NCBI GenBank assembly: GCA_951640165.1
Contig: OX621255.1
Span: forward strand, 3,038,001 to 3,102,000
Direction: 5' to 3'
From: Pseudoips prasinana
Lineage: Eukaryota > Arthropoda > Insecta > Lepidoptera > Nolidae
Length of the DNA stretch: 64,000 bases
Numbering within the stretch: position 1 is the stretch's first letter; the number at the start of each line of letters is the position of its first letter. Below, piece after piece: positions 1 to 10,589 of this stretch. Both the position numbers and the translations under genes were made by a program. The notes beneath the pieces were generated by a model. It saw nothing but the letters and a program-made list of their open reading frames with translations. It had not been told where the DNA came from and did not search any database.

Positions 1-534
1 TGCCACAAGCTTACTGTTGTGCATAAGGTGCCGTGTATCGTTGTTCATTTTAGACCGTTCGTTGGAGCTTGCCACAGTTCTGCGAACATCTGGTGGCGCT
101 ATGCCTGCCAGCGGATATAGCATCTGGAGCGGCGTCGCTTTGAGACAACCAGTGATGATCCGGCATGTTTCATTTAAAGCGGTATCCACTAATTTAGCGT
201 GGGCTGAACGACTCCATACGGGGCACGCGAATTCTCCACATGAAAAAGCTAGCGCCAGTCCAGAAGTCCGCATGACATCAGGTGAAGCACCCCATTTATA
301 GCACACAAGACGTTGCAAGATATTGTTGCGAGATTGCACTTTCTGCTTGATGTTCTTGCAGTTTTTACTAAATGTAAGTGATCTGTCCAAAGTAACACCA
401 AGATATTTTGGGAAGCAACTGTGCTCGATAGATACACCGTCCCAAACGATGTCAAGTTTTCGACCCGCCTCTCTATTGCGCAGATAGAATATGCACGACT
501 GGGTTTTGCTCGGATTGGGCATTTTATATTGTGT
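1..534 (-). pseudogene. Non-LTR retrotransposon reverse transcriptase, C-terminal part
   Basis: The minus strand is open from base 534 (just after a stop) to the window edge, about 178 codons. It reads NPSKTQSCIFYL, then FPKYLGVTLDRSLTF, FACPVWSRSAHAKLVDTALN, CRIITGCLKATPLQMLYPL and AGIAPPDVRR. This block order is typical of the region after the RT palm in jockey-superfamily LINE proteins. The frame has no credible start; the sequence upstream (535 on) is unrelated and AT-rich, so the copy looks 5'-truncated. The 3' part lies outside the window. Subfamily not resolved. Confidence 0.8.
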
Positions 535-815
535 CTACCAAAAATAATAACCAAATTTAGTGTGAGTAAATAAATTGAATTGAATTGAAATGTTTGTAAA
601 GTGGTGAGGTACTCCTGACAGAGGGATGCATTTCGGTATATACATTTTACATAAGTACCTACTTATTAATACACTATTTTTGAAGTGGGAAAATAAATAC
701 GGATCAAATACCATAATTTTATCTAGTCTTTTATTCCAATATATTTCTACTATCAAACGTATGAGTCAAACAATTTTTAAAAGTAGGTAAAAATCATTGG
801 TGTCAAAGTTATTCA
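535..815. other. Unclassified AT-rich sequence
   Basis: No coding trace or repeat shared with the rest of the window was seen. Confidence 0.4.
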
Positions 816-1010
816 AGCTTCCCAGTAGGCCTCTGACATGCCTTATCGACTGTTGTCTAATGATACAATCAGGACCGACAACTTAAATTGCCCTCCGAAG
901 CACAGAGACGCTCAGAAATTAAACCTCTTTAACAGTCACCCATCTGTGGACTGGCCGCGTGCTTATGTGTTTTACGTCACCGATAATTTATGGATCGGTG
1001 AGAGTAATTG
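816..1010 (-). mobile_element. SINE-5S (5S rRNA-derived SINE), diverged copy
   Basis: Reverse complement of the family at 10590-10843. The conserved segments CCCTCCGAAGCAC, CTCAGAAATTAAAC and GTCACCCATCTGTGGACTGG (5S box C on the other strand) are present. The 3' tail is missing. Confidence 0.65.
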
Positions 1011-1343
1011 GTCATCATTAAGCAACATTTAGTTATTTCCTGAATCTTAAGTCATGTCCTCTTTAATCTTTCATCGCCAACATCGGAAAGTGAACACCAA
1101 AAAGCTGAAAAACGTTGCAAAAAAAATCCCTTCTTATGCAAATGCCTTCTTCGCATTACGTTTGATTCCAGCCGTCGGGTCCGAGTGTTGCGTTATTAAT
1201 TATTAATTTACAAATGATTTATTACCTTTTTTTCGCGAAATGATTTGGAAACATTTGCAATGTAAGAAACAGTCTACCAAGGATATAGTATATTTTCTTT
1301 ATGTTTTTTGTACCATTAAGTCGATTTTTTATTGCAGTTGGAA
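1011..1343. other. No recognised feature
   Basis: AT-rich sequence without a repeat shared elsewhere in the window and without an extended coding frame. Confidence 0.4.
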
Positions 1344-1445
1344 GCAGACGAGGTAGCAGCCCACCTGATGGTAAGTGGTAACCGCTGCTCATGGACATTC
1401 GCAGTGCCAGGGGGCACAGCAGACCGCTGCCTACCGTGATATTAG
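1344..1445 (-). repeat. Fragment of a lepidopteran dispersed repeat (CATCAGGTG end)
   Basis: Contains CCCACCTGATGGTAAGTGG, matching the conserved 3' end of the family J copies at 9646, 14885 and 31072. Only this end and a diverged flank are recognisable. It probably derives from a CR1/Zenon-like LINE 3' end (inference). Confidence 0.5.
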
Positions 1446-1540
1446 TACTCTTTTTAAACCGAAGAAACTTCTTCAAACGAAGAAGGACATGTCGTAGCGC
1501 TGGGGAAACACCGCAGCAGGTATTTGTAACAAGTGTGGTG

Positions 1541-1782
1541 CTATGTGGTGACGGTGAAGAATATTAGAATATCATCACCCCATCTCATCCCTTGGGGTGT
1601 TAGAATCCAACCCGAGGGAATATCTACCAGAGGACGAGCAGCAGTTTCCTTCTGAGTACTATGACCATCTTACTACGGTCGCCAATCCGTCTGCCAAGCG
1701 TGGCAATTATGGCATATATCCCCAAGATGATGCTTGGGGAAGGCTTTTGTCCAGCCTTGGACTTCTTGCAGCAGTTATGATG
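1541..1782 (+). mobile_element. Family F short retroelement
   Basis: About 240-bp element: 5' CTATGTGGTGACGG, then ATCATCACCCCATCTCATCC, CCAGAGGACGAGCAGCAG, GCCAATCCGTCTGCCAAGCG, and a 3' end GGCTTTTGTCCAGC...TTATGATG. Sixteen copies or fragments occur here. The 3' end matches LINE-H, so it is likely mobilised by an RTE-like LINE (inference). No tRNA-like head was recognised. Confidence 0.75.
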
Positions 1783-2067
1783 TACGGCCCACCTGATCCT
1801 ATTAAACATGGTAAAAAGAAACTTCATACCTACAAATGAGTCCGTCCGTTCTTTTATTCATCTATCTATCACAGTGATATAATATATGTATGTATATCTG
1901 CGACTACTAAAACAAAACTTTGAATATTATTAAATATAGCTTTGTCCGTGTAGTTTCCGGCCGGGAAAGCATAATAGGGCCACCACATACCATCACGGCG
2001 TTAAATGGTGTGGCGATTTTCATCCCAGTGCGGAGCGTAAAAGTCGTACCCAGATATCGGGCAGCTG

Positions 2068-2236
2068 CGTCTTTCTGTGACCATCATACTGCGATCGCCA
2101 ACCCGTCTACCAAGCGTGGCGATAATGGTATATTATTCCAAATGATGAACTCCATTGTGGAAATCTTTTGGGAAGGCCTTTGTCCAGCTGTGGACAAAGG
2201 CTTCCCATGTCATTCGGCTGCCATGATGATGATAAA
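2068..2236 (+). mobile_element. Family F, 5'-truncated and rearranged copy
   Basis: Retains ACTGCGATCGCCAACCCGTC and the GGCCTTTGTCCAGC end with a TGATGATGA tail. Near 2172-2206 the terminal segment is followed by its own reverse complement, making a short-loop palindrome absent from other copies. Confidence 0.65.
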
Positions 2237-2245
2237 GGTAGCTTA

Positions 2246-2569
2246 GCTCTGTTTTGGTAAGGATGTCGTTTACTCAGCGTAAAAGCTAATATTTTTTATA
2301 TAAACCAATGAAAGGGTTAGATTTTTGTGAATGTTTCTCGATTTTTTTTGTTCAATAGAATTAATTAACGTGAAAGAAAATCGGAGCTTTTTGAAGTGTA
2401 AATTGTCCTTTTGTTTTTATATTTCTGTAATCAAAATTCCGGATAGGGTTTTCCTTTGAATTGATAGACGGATTTCGGAATCACTGAATTTTTGTTTCTT
2501 GTTATTTTTTTTTGGTGTATATATTTTTGGTCAGATTTTTTTCTTCTGTGATTTATATAAGAGGTGTGC
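2246..2569. other. Unclassified AT-rich sequence
   Basis: T-rich runs only; no repeat from the rest of the window recognised. Confidence 0.4.
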
Positions 2570-2700
2570 CCCGTGGTTTACCCGCGTTATCGATGTGTTA
2601 TTCAGATATATAAGCTAAACTACTACAAAGTTTTATCAAAATCCGTTTGGTAGTTTTTGCGTGAAAGTGTTGCAAACGTCCATACTTGCATAATCACTAA
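2570..2700 (-). repeat. Decayed Helitron 3' end
   Basis: GTGTGCCCCGTGGTTTACCC resembles the reverse complement of the Helitron 3' hairpin region (GCGGGTAAAACCGCGGGGCA) seen in family A. The CTAG terminus is lost. Confidence 0.4.
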
Positions 2701-2814
2701 CTTTTGCATTTATAATATAGTTGTATTTCATAACACATATCTAATTAATTAGTGATTGACTACTAAGTACAAGAAACTAGAAAATAAATATACTTTTTTG
2801 TATCTAAATAAAAT

Positions 2815-2975
2815 AAATAAAAAAGGTTTTTATTCACGTAGACTTTAAAAAAGCGCTTGTAAATAGTCAGAACATGTTTGTAGTAATACAGTTATTATTT
2901 CTAGTTACTTATTACATATATTTAGGTACCTACACGGAATGTTAAAACATTTATACAATTTATTTTATAATGGTA
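2815..2975 (-). repeat. LINE 3' end (family K)
   Basis: Shared 3' segment, read on the minus strand: AACATGTTCTGACTATTTAC, AAGCGCTTTTTTAAAGTCTA, CGTGAATAAAAACC, then an (ATTT)n-like tail. Other copies lie at 3981, 27437, 28073 and 36510. An AATAAA signal followed by a simple tail fits a LINE 3' UTR. The parent LINE is not identified. Confidence 0.65.
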
Positions 2976-3034
2976 GTGATATATATATATCTTATTATTT
3001 ATTTTATTATAATATAGCTTCTACAAGCTATTTG

Positions 3035-3425
3035 TCGACGCCACTGGGGCAAAAAGAGTGGCGACCGCGAACTGGGGCTATACCGGCTAAGTCGCCGAAC
3101 ATTGTTATCGTGACTGGCGTTCAAATAAATAACGGTTAAAAATGACTTAATCAATCGTTAAATTTGCTTCAACGTTGACAATCGATTCATGAACATTTAT
3201 GACGCCACATGTAGTCATGGAAGCCGATTTAACTATTGATTAACTCTTTTTTAACCTTTATTTCTTTGAACGCCATTCACGAAAACGATGTTCGGCGACT
3301 TAGCCGGTAGAGCCCCTGGAAGACGCAGAAAGGGCAGGCCCCCACAAAGATTGTCTGGATTGCCTAAAGCCGCTGACATCAGCTGGAGATATTTGGGAGA
3401 GGCCTTTGTCCGTGTATGATGATTG
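3035..3425 (+). pseudogene. LINE-H C-terminal fragment split by a MITE
   Basis: GAGTGGCGACCGCGAA (ending at 3071) and GAAGACGCAGAAAGGGCAGG...GGAGAGGCCTTTGTCC (from 3319) are the two halves of the LINE-H C-terminal coding end seen unbroken at 4923-5197. The intervening 247 bp is a separate inverted-repeat element. Confidence 0.7.
3072..3318. mobile_element. MITE with about 70-bp inverted repeats
   Basis: Ends are long inverted repeats: CTGGGGCTATACCGGCTAAG and GTCGCCGAACATTGTT at the left; the reverse complement (CTTAGCCGGTAGAGCCCCTG) at the right. Both ends extend inward to GGTTAAAAA. Flanked by GAA on both sides, a 3-bp target duplication. No coding capacity. Transposase class unknown. Confidence 0.8.
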
Positions 3426-3616
3426 TCTTAGCATTTCAAATCCACAGATTCGGCTGCGACTTTTGTTATTTTCTGCATCATTTTAAATTGTTAAACTTTG
3501 CCGCAGAGCTCCTAATTTCTACGCTTTTGTACCATATCCTGCGTAGTTGTCTCAGTCCGGACTCCGCTGATATTGGCCGCCGACGCAGAAATTACCACCT
3601 AATTATTTGTAGCTTA

Positions 3617-3930
3617 ACTGCCTCGTTGGTTTGGTTTGTTATTCAACCGCAGATAGTGAGGTCCTGGGTTCAAAATCCGGCCTTGGCTAAATATTTGGGA
3701 TTTTGGGAATTTTCTCTTAAGAAAATTTCACAAATACGCCCGAAGTCTGAGATTTGGCGGTATTACCCCGTGCCTCGGAGAGCTCGTAAAGCTGGCCTGT
3801 ACCTAACCTCTTTCTGGTCGTGTCACTAGTCTTCCCTACAGACTATGAGAGTGGACACACTTGTGCACTTGTGTAATATGTCCCACGTAGACGGTTAGTC
3901 TCCATTAAGACAAGCCGCTGGTGACATAAT
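3617..3930 (+). mobile_element. SINE-A copy
   Basis: tRNA-like head ACTGCCTCGTTGG...GAGGTCCTGGGTTCAAA (box B), then the family body GTATTACCCCGTGCCTCGG, ATGAGAGTGGACAC and a diverged 3' end. Confidence 0.8.
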
Positions 3931-3980
3931 TAGAAACTTACTTTTTTTTAACCCTTAATAAGACAATGGGATAATTTTGT

Positions 3981-4075
3981 TTTTTTTTTTTTTTATTCAC
4001 GTAGACTTTAAAAAAGCGCTTGTAAATAGTCAGAACATGTTTGTAGTAATATAGTTGTATACATTATAATAGATC
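3981..4075 (-). repeat. LINE 3' end (family K), short copy
   Basis: Minus-strand CGTGAATAAAAA preceded by AAGCGCTTTTTTAAAGTCTA, with a poly(T) run on the plus strand as its tail. Confidence 0.6.
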
Positions 4076-4922
4076 CCACTTTATTTTAAACTCTATTGTG
4101 TCGTAATAAGAGCTAAAACCAATGAATTATGAACATGTCGTTTACCCGATTAAGGGTTCCAAATAAACGTACATACATGTGACGATGGTGTTTCTGATCA
4201 CGTCATTGAGAATGCAACAATTCAATCAGACCGCCACCAACCAGTAACCAGGACTAACCGGTTACCGCATCGTCACCCCTCACAATGGGCCACGTGCGTA
4301 CACACAATAGTCACCCACTGGGTACTAGTGCAGTTCGAATAGTGTGGGGCAAGGGATAGGAAGTTACGTAGTTTGAACTACGAAGGCATTCTCTATTTGC
4401 TTTCTAGGTGCCTAATGATGGATTAGAAAAGATGGATTAGAAAAGATTTCTTAAGATTTTAGAAAACCACTAGCATAATAGTAATTTGATGATCGGGGCT
4501 AGTCTCCCCCGTTTACCCAGCACTGCAACTCTAGGAAACCAACAGTGGCACACAATTAAATGACACATAGTGAGGCTCAGGCATGTCGCGGGGAATCGCT
4601 TTAACTGTCTTGGATCCCGCAAAGAAAGTTCATCTGAAAGAAACAAGGAGTTAGAAATTGAATTTGATGATCACATGATCTTTGTAATAAACTACTCAAG
4701 TATTTAATTTCAAGATATTTAATATAATATCACGCTCGTGATGCCAGAGATCACGCTCCTAAAATATATGTTGCTCGTTTTGTACAAGTCAGCTGATGAA
4801 GATGGTGGAAAAAAAACTGATGCTGATGTCGGGACCTTAACCTTCTGAGGCACCCTGGATTGGTAAGTAGAGGATGCTCCAATTTCACCCGGATAGTAAA
4901 ATTATGATTAACCAGTTCTAAT
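4076..4922. other. Unclassified region
   Basis: No shared repeats recognised. Holds a direct repeat of about 14 bp (GATGGATTAGAAAA, twice near 4421-4449) and a small hairpin ACGTAGTTTGAACTACG near 4364. No convincing coding frame. Confidence 0.4.
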
Positions 4923-5222
4923 GTAGGAAGAAATTTGGACATTTCTTGTAAAGAATTGCCAAACTGAAGTGACAGTGGGCAGGGCACATAGCTCGTAGAA
5001 ATGACGGCCGATGGGGCAGAAAGGTTCTCGAGTGGCGACCACGAACCGGATAACGCAGCGTAGGCAGGCCTCCTACAAGATGGACCGATAATCTTGTGCG
5101 GGTCGCTGGAAACCGCTGGATGCGAATAGCGCAAGACCAGCAATTGTGGAGATCTTTGGGGGAGGCCTTTGTCCAGCAGTGGACGTCTTTCGGCTGATAT
5201 GATGATGATGATGATGACGATG
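4923..5222 (+). pseudogene. LINE-H (RTE-like) C-terminal coding end with (TGA)n tail
   Basis: Reads QWAGHIARRNDGRWGRKVLE, WRPRTG, RSVGRPPTRWTDNLVRVAGN, RWMRIAQDQQLWRSLGEAFV and QQWTSFG, ending at TGA (5195-5197). In-frame stops sit before QWAGH and after RPRTG, so it is dead. This block order is the familiar C-terminus of lepidopteran endonuclease-RT LINE proteins. A GATGATGATGATGATGA tail follows. 5'-truncated. Confidence 0.85.
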
Positions 5223-5474
5223 AAAAAAATAAGAGCGTAGTTTGATTAAAGTTATAAGGTTACGAAAACTGATCCAGTGTCTTAATAATCGCTGAGCTTC
5301 TAATTTAAGCCACAGTCTTAGATCAAACTCAGCGGCTTCTGACACAAGAATTCAGTGTCCACATTAATATGTATTAGTTGTACGAACTTTATAAAAACTA
5401 CCGCATGTTAATCTTATAATTCAACACGTCATCGTTTACCAGGACGCTTCTAGTTCCTGATCTGCCTTTTTGCC

Positions 5475-5889
5475 CGGGACATATTATAGTGCACAAGTAT
5501 GTGCGCAACTGCCAGGACGCCTAGCGACGCGACCGGAAAGAGGTCAGGTACGGAACCGACGGCTTTACGTGCAGGACATATTATAGTACACAAGTGCCCT
5601 TGTCTCTGCTCCCACAGCGGAAACACAGGGGCATTTTCTATTCCATCACTCTCATGATCCGATGGGACGACTAACGACACCACCAGAAAGAGGTAAGGTA
5701 CAGGCCGGCGGCTTTACGTGCTCTCCGAGGCACGGGGGTATAATACCGCCAACTCCCAGTCTTCGGAATGATGTTGAGAATTTTTTCTTTTTACAGTTAT
5801 GTCCCAAAATCACTTTTGGCATGGCCCAGGATATGAACCCAGGACCTCGTTCTCTGCGGGTGAACACGCTACCGCTACAAACGAGGTAT
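5475..5889 (-). mobile_element. SINE-A with duplicated 3' module
   Basis: A nearly complete minus copy (5571-5889) ends with the head GAACCCAGGACCTCGTTCTC...CTACCGCTA. A second partial tail module (5475-5570) lies outside it, repeating GGGACATATTATAGTGCACA and the CGACCGGAAAGAGGTCAGG block. A similar duplicated tail occurs at 15958-16215. Confidence 0.75.
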
Positions 5890-5943
5890 TAAAAAAAAAG
5901 TAACGCGTGTCACCTGATGGCATCGATCACCTCTGCCCATATA

Positions 5944-6078
5944 TAGACGCCAGCATTTCCACCTAGCTCAATCTGTCAAATTTCTTTTATAGATTTTCAA
6001 CTTTATCACAAGCGCATAAGGTTCACTTTCAATTGGGGAAATTTGACAGATTGGGGTAGCTTGATGTGCTGGCATACG
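5944..6078. mobile_element. 135-bp TA-target MITE, decayed copy
   Basis: Palindrome-like element of the same 135-bp length as the copies at 38195 and 57382. AATCTGTCAAATTTCTTTTA and its partner AAATTTGACAGATTGGGGTA are the inverted arms. The terminal CAGACGCCAGC is mutated at both ends. Confidence 0.75.
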
Positions 6079-6296
6079 ACACTCGCAACACTGGAGCGGC
6101 CACAAGTGCATTGCCAGTCTTTAAGAAAATAATAAGCTAACTTCTTGAAGGTTGCCATGACATACAGGAACGCACCTACCAGAGGAAAGGAAGCAGCTTC
6201 TTTCGAAGCTACTATGACCATAATAAAATACGCAACATGTGGCATCTATTCTGTTATTGCTCGGGACCTGTACTTTTTATTGTATATATTATATAT

Positions 6297-6556
6297 ATAT
6301 AGCTATGCCCCGCAGTTTTACCCGTGTTAAACTTTATAAATTATAGCCTATGTGTTAATCCAGGGTGTCAGCTATCTCCATACCAAATTTTATTAAAATC
6401 GCTCCAGCCCTTTAGACGTGAAGAAGTAACAAACATACACACTCATACCATCATACTGCGATCGCCCACCCGTCTACCAATGATGATGATATATCCTTGA
6501 GATAACATGATTCTTTGGGAGGCTTTTGTCCAGCAGTGGAGTTCTTACAGCTGTTC
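6297..6556. repeat. Helitron 3' fragment abutting a family F fragment
   Basis: 6297-6447 (minus) starts with TAGCTATGCCCCGCAGTTTT, a decayed Helitron 3' end. 6448-6556 (plus) is family F with an internal deletion: ACTGCGATCGCCCACCCGTC joined to GGAGGCTTTTGTCCAGCAGT. Confidence 0.55.
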
Positions 6557-6721
6557 TGAATACTTCCGCAGTTGATTGATTACAAAGAGTCATTCAGTCA
6601 TTTATTCATAAACAAAATAATTTGTATCCGAATTTACACACATAAATCATCACAATTACAATTTTACAATAAAAATAATATCAAAATGTATCAATAAATT
6701 AAACTCGATTAAACCTTAAAA

Positions 6722-8985
6722 TCTATATAAATAAAAAGAGAAGTCCTGACTGACTGACTGACTCATCAACGCCCAGCCCAAACCCTTGGCCCTAGAAAGC
6801 TGAAATTTTGCACAGATGTTTTCTTTATAATGTAGACAAGGAATAAGGAAGGATTTTTCGAAATTCAAACCCTAAGGGGGTAAAACGGGGGTGCGAAGTT
6901 AGTATGAAACTTTGCCGTTTTTGAAGTTAGAGGCATGAAAGTTGGTATTTGGCCTCGCAGTTAAAAATAAAAAATATATGTTTCAGGATTTTTGGAAATT
7001 TCACCCCCAAGGGCAAAAAATAGGGGTTGTAATTTTGTACGAAAAAAGTCCCAATTTTTAAGTTAAACGCATGAAAATTTGCATTTGGCTTTTTAGTTAA
7101 AAATTAAAAATATATATTTCAGGATTTTTGAAAATTCCACCCCGAAAGTCATAAAATAGGGGATGTAAGTTTGTATGAAAAATGCGATATTTTTGAAGTT
7201 AAACGTATTTGGCCTTTCTGTTAAAAATATATAGCATTATTTTCAGGATTTTTAGAAATTACACCCCCAAGGGCGGAAAATAGGGGATATAATTTTATAC
7301 TGCCTGACTGACATATCAACGCACAGTCTAAACGGCTGCAGTTAGGACTTGAATTTTGACAGTAGTTACCTTTTATGACGTAGGCATCCACTGAAGAAGG
7401 GTTTTTGAAAATACCACCCCTAAGAGACTAAAATAAGGGATGAAATATTTTATGAAAGTGCTTAATTTTGATGTGGCTTTAGTATATAGACTTGCAGTTA
7501 AAATTTAAAATATATATTTCAGGATTTTTGAATACTCCATCCCCAAGGGCGTAAAATTGGGGATGAAAGTTTATATGAAAAAAGTGCCAACAAGTTTTAA
7601 GTTAAACGCATGAAAATTGGTATCTAGCATTTCAGTTAAAAATTAAAAGTATGTGTTTCAGGATTTCCGAGAATTCTACCACGTAGGGTGACAAATAGGG
7701 GATGTTTGTATGAAAAATGTGACATTTTTTAAGGTAAACTCATGAAAATTGGTATTTGGCCTTTCATTTAAAAATATGTATTTCAGGATTTTTGGGAATT
7801 GCAGCCCTTTAGGGTGACAAATAGGGGATGGAAGTTTGTATGAAAAATGTGACATTTTTTAAGGTAAACGCATGAAAATTAGTATATCGCCTTTCATTTA
7901 AACATTATAAATATATCATCAGGACTTTTGGAAATTCCACCCCCAAAGACGACTAAAATAGGGGATGTAAGTTTGTATGAAAAACTGTTTTTTTTTTGGA
8001 GTTAAAAGCATGTAAATTGGTATTTCAGTTAAAAATAAAGCAATCAAGGGAATAATTTGTTGTTAAAAAAGGTAATCCATAACTGATTCAATAGGTCAAC
8101 ACCAAAATGTACGCCAACTTAAATTATAGAGAAATTCGTTTTTTTATTGCTTAAAATGTTGTGTTTGTTGTCGTCTAAGTAAAGATTTAGCGTTTTATAA
8201 GATTTTTAACTTCTCTTTTTGGTATTTTTCATAACATATTAAAAAACGTCAATTTAATAAAATTAGGATAAAAAAGTCATTGACACAAAATTCGAGTTAG
8301 CTTAGTATAAATTGTTCGTGTCGAGATGATCGCACCCAAAAAATATCATCTTAATTTTACTGATCTACAAGTTCACAATTTTGTAACTCGATGGCTTTTA
8401 TATCGTTTCAGATCGCAGAACTCATTTGACATAATAATATCGGTTAAAATAAATAAATGCTTGAAGTAAAAGGTAGTCCAAAACTGAATCAAAAGATGAT
8501 CGCCTAAATATCACCCAAAATATATGCCCACATCTTAATTTTACCGCTTTACAAGGTTATATTTTTGTTAGTAGATGGTGTAATCATCGTTTTAGATCGC
8601 GCTATGGTTTCGTTCACAAAATGTGATATTGGACCTATCAATGCCGTGGTCGCAACCTAAGCTAATGGGAGGATGGAATTTCCTTGGTGATTAATGCATC
8701 GTTGATTATTATATTACTTTATTTGACTTACTGACTTTACTTAAGGACAATTGATATGAATTCTTTGATATTTTTGGGTTTATGATATCGGGTCTTTTTT
8801 TTTAATAACAGTAGCAAAGTAGTCTTTAGTTTATTTCTTAACTAGGTTATTTATAGGTTAGGTTTTCTTAAATTTATATTGCTTATTTCTTTTAAAAGTA
8901 AACGTTTTTAGATTAAGCTAGAAGTAAGTAGTTACATTGGTAATCATTCAAAATTGTCGCGGACAAAGTCGCGGGCACCAGCTAG
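6722..8985 (+). mobile_element. Helitron-B, 2.26-kb non-autonomous copy
   Basis: Starts A|TC at 6722 (TCTATATAAATAAAAAG) and ends CGGGCACCAGCTAG|T at 8985. That is the Helitron pattern of TC and CTRR ends between host A and T. A second copy lies at 52847-54236 (minus). Interior repeats of about 125-140 bp begin AGGATTTTTG at 6985, 7121, 7245, 7521, 7660, 7785 and 7921. A second 5'-like module (CTGACTGACATATCAACGCA) lies near 7302. No Rep/helicase reading frame. Confidence 0.8.
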
Positions 8986-9265
8986 TATTATAATAAAATC
9001 GTAGGAAAGTCAAAACTGTACATTGAATATTTTTTTAAAAGGATGCTTGGGGCGTGATCTACAATCGATATCGAAGCCAATAATATAGTTTTTAGAATGT
9101 TTGTCTGTTTATCTGTTTGTCTGTATGTATGTCCGGGCTAAACTCAAAAAGTACTGCATGGATTTACTTGAAATTTTGCATGAATATTACTAAGAGGTCG
9201 GGTCAACATAAAAGCTGTGTTAATTTATAAAATTTAACGCGGGTAAAATCGCGGGGCACAGCTAG
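8986..9265 (+). mobile_element. Helitron-A joined to the end of Helitron-B
   Basis: From ATTATAATAAAATCGTAGG to GCGGGGCACAGCTAG (9262-9265), with AAACTGTACATTGAATATTT and CTCAAAAAGTACTGCATGG. It lacks the first few bases (TCTATACA) and abuts the CTAG of the preceding element, so two Helitron 3' ends lie in tandem. Confidence 0.8.
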
Positions 9266-9645
9266 TTTAAAATAATTGCAATAAAAATGTTAATTGCAGT
9301 AAGATTAGCAAGAGTTGACAAAAGAGTTAATCAATAAAAAATAATTAATAAAATTAAATAAAAATTTACATAATTATACATCCTTTTAATTTCAAAGCGC
9401 TACTGTAGACAGCACTTTTTATATCTAGAGGAGAGTGGTGTGCAGTAAAATATTTCTTGTGAAACGCACGGTGTTAGAAGATCATTTATCCATTTTTAGT
9501 CTTGATCCACTAACTGGCTAGTTAGGATAACTATGAACGCCATTAAAATGGGTGTGTACTTGTAGATCCGCACCGTACCTGGAAAAGGAAAGTTCTTTTT
9601 ATACCATTTGTGGTAATTGGGTCATTACGACTTTACAACACATTT
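9266..9645. other. Unclassified AT-rich sequence
   Basis: No shared repeat and no extended frame. Confidence 0.4.
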
Positions 9646-9952
9646 TTAGAGAGGTAGGGCACAGCGTTGATTCACTCAAAGAGCAGTCCGACTGGGGAAG
9701 TACCTCCATCTTACAGAAGACATTCCTTAATAATATCATTAATAGTTTTAATGTTGTGTCCCTGAGGGTGAGTAAGGTCGCCAGAGGTCATTGGGGTGGG
9801 GGGAAGGGTCAGAAACACTTGTTTGCTGACTCTTAAAGGCCGGCAACGCGCTCACGACTCCTTGGTGTTGCGAGTGTCCATGGGCGGCGGTGATCACTTA
9901 CTATCAGGTGACCCACTCGCTCGTTTGTCGCCCTATGATATACAAAAAAACA
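9646..9952 (+). mobile_element. Family J retroelement (LINE/SINE 3' end)
   Basis: About 305 bp shared with 14885-15192 and 31072-31383: GGTAGGGCACAGCGTTGATT, CTCAAAGAGCAGTCCGACTG, AGGCCGGCAACGCGCTCACG, then CAGGTGACCCACTCGCTCGT and a short A-rich tail. The ending is a widespread lepidopteran motif. Likely a LINE-derived 3' end, class not certain. Confidence 0.7.
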
Positions 9953-10004
9953 TGACTAAATGAATCTTGCACTAATTGTAGAACATCAGAAATTCTTTCA
10001 TTCC

Positions 10005-10225
10005 TATGGGCAGTCGTTACCTAGGTTTGAGAGTTGTTCAAGCCACTCAGAAGGCACCTGAAAAGGCTTCACGACTGATGTCTAAAATATAACGTGATCT
10101 CCAAAGCATGGATAGGCTAAGAATTTAAGCCAATTTCTGGTCACCCATCTCTCCATTGTCCGCATGCCTATATGCTTAACCTCACCGTCTTTTACGGGAC
10201 TGGTGAGAGGCAATGAATGTGCGCA
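10005..10225 (-). mobile_element. SINE-5S, diverged copy
   Basis: Reverse complement of the 5S-derived family: GAGAGTTGTTCAAGCC tail segment, GGTCACCCATCTCTCCATTG (box C complement) and CTTAACCTCACC (box A complement). Confidence 0.65.
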
Positions 10226-10589
10226 GGTTTTTAGTACAAAACTTGTATAAATGTACCAGTGTGCTGCTGAGAACGCTGGTATATTTATATTTACGAGCGC
10301 AGCCGATACAATAATCCAAAGCATGCCAGGTTTGAATCTTTGATGCTTACTTTCTTGTAACAGAGTAGCTTAAAATATAGAGAATTTTACACGGGAACAC
10401 ATTAATTATATAATAAAATACTCAACATGCGGCTTCTATTCTGTTATTGCTAGAGATCTGTACTTTTTTTTCTGGGTGTGAGAACCCTATCCTTTTTAGT
10501 TCACCTGAAAAACGTGTATATAAAATTGATTTGTAACGATGTGATGATTGCACTTATACATTCATATTTATTATTAGTTACGAGGCACT

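Noticed and set aside
6985..8040. CRISPR-like array of about 130-bp repeats
   Set aside because: Eukaryotic context, no unique spacers of constant length; these are Helitron-B internal monomers.
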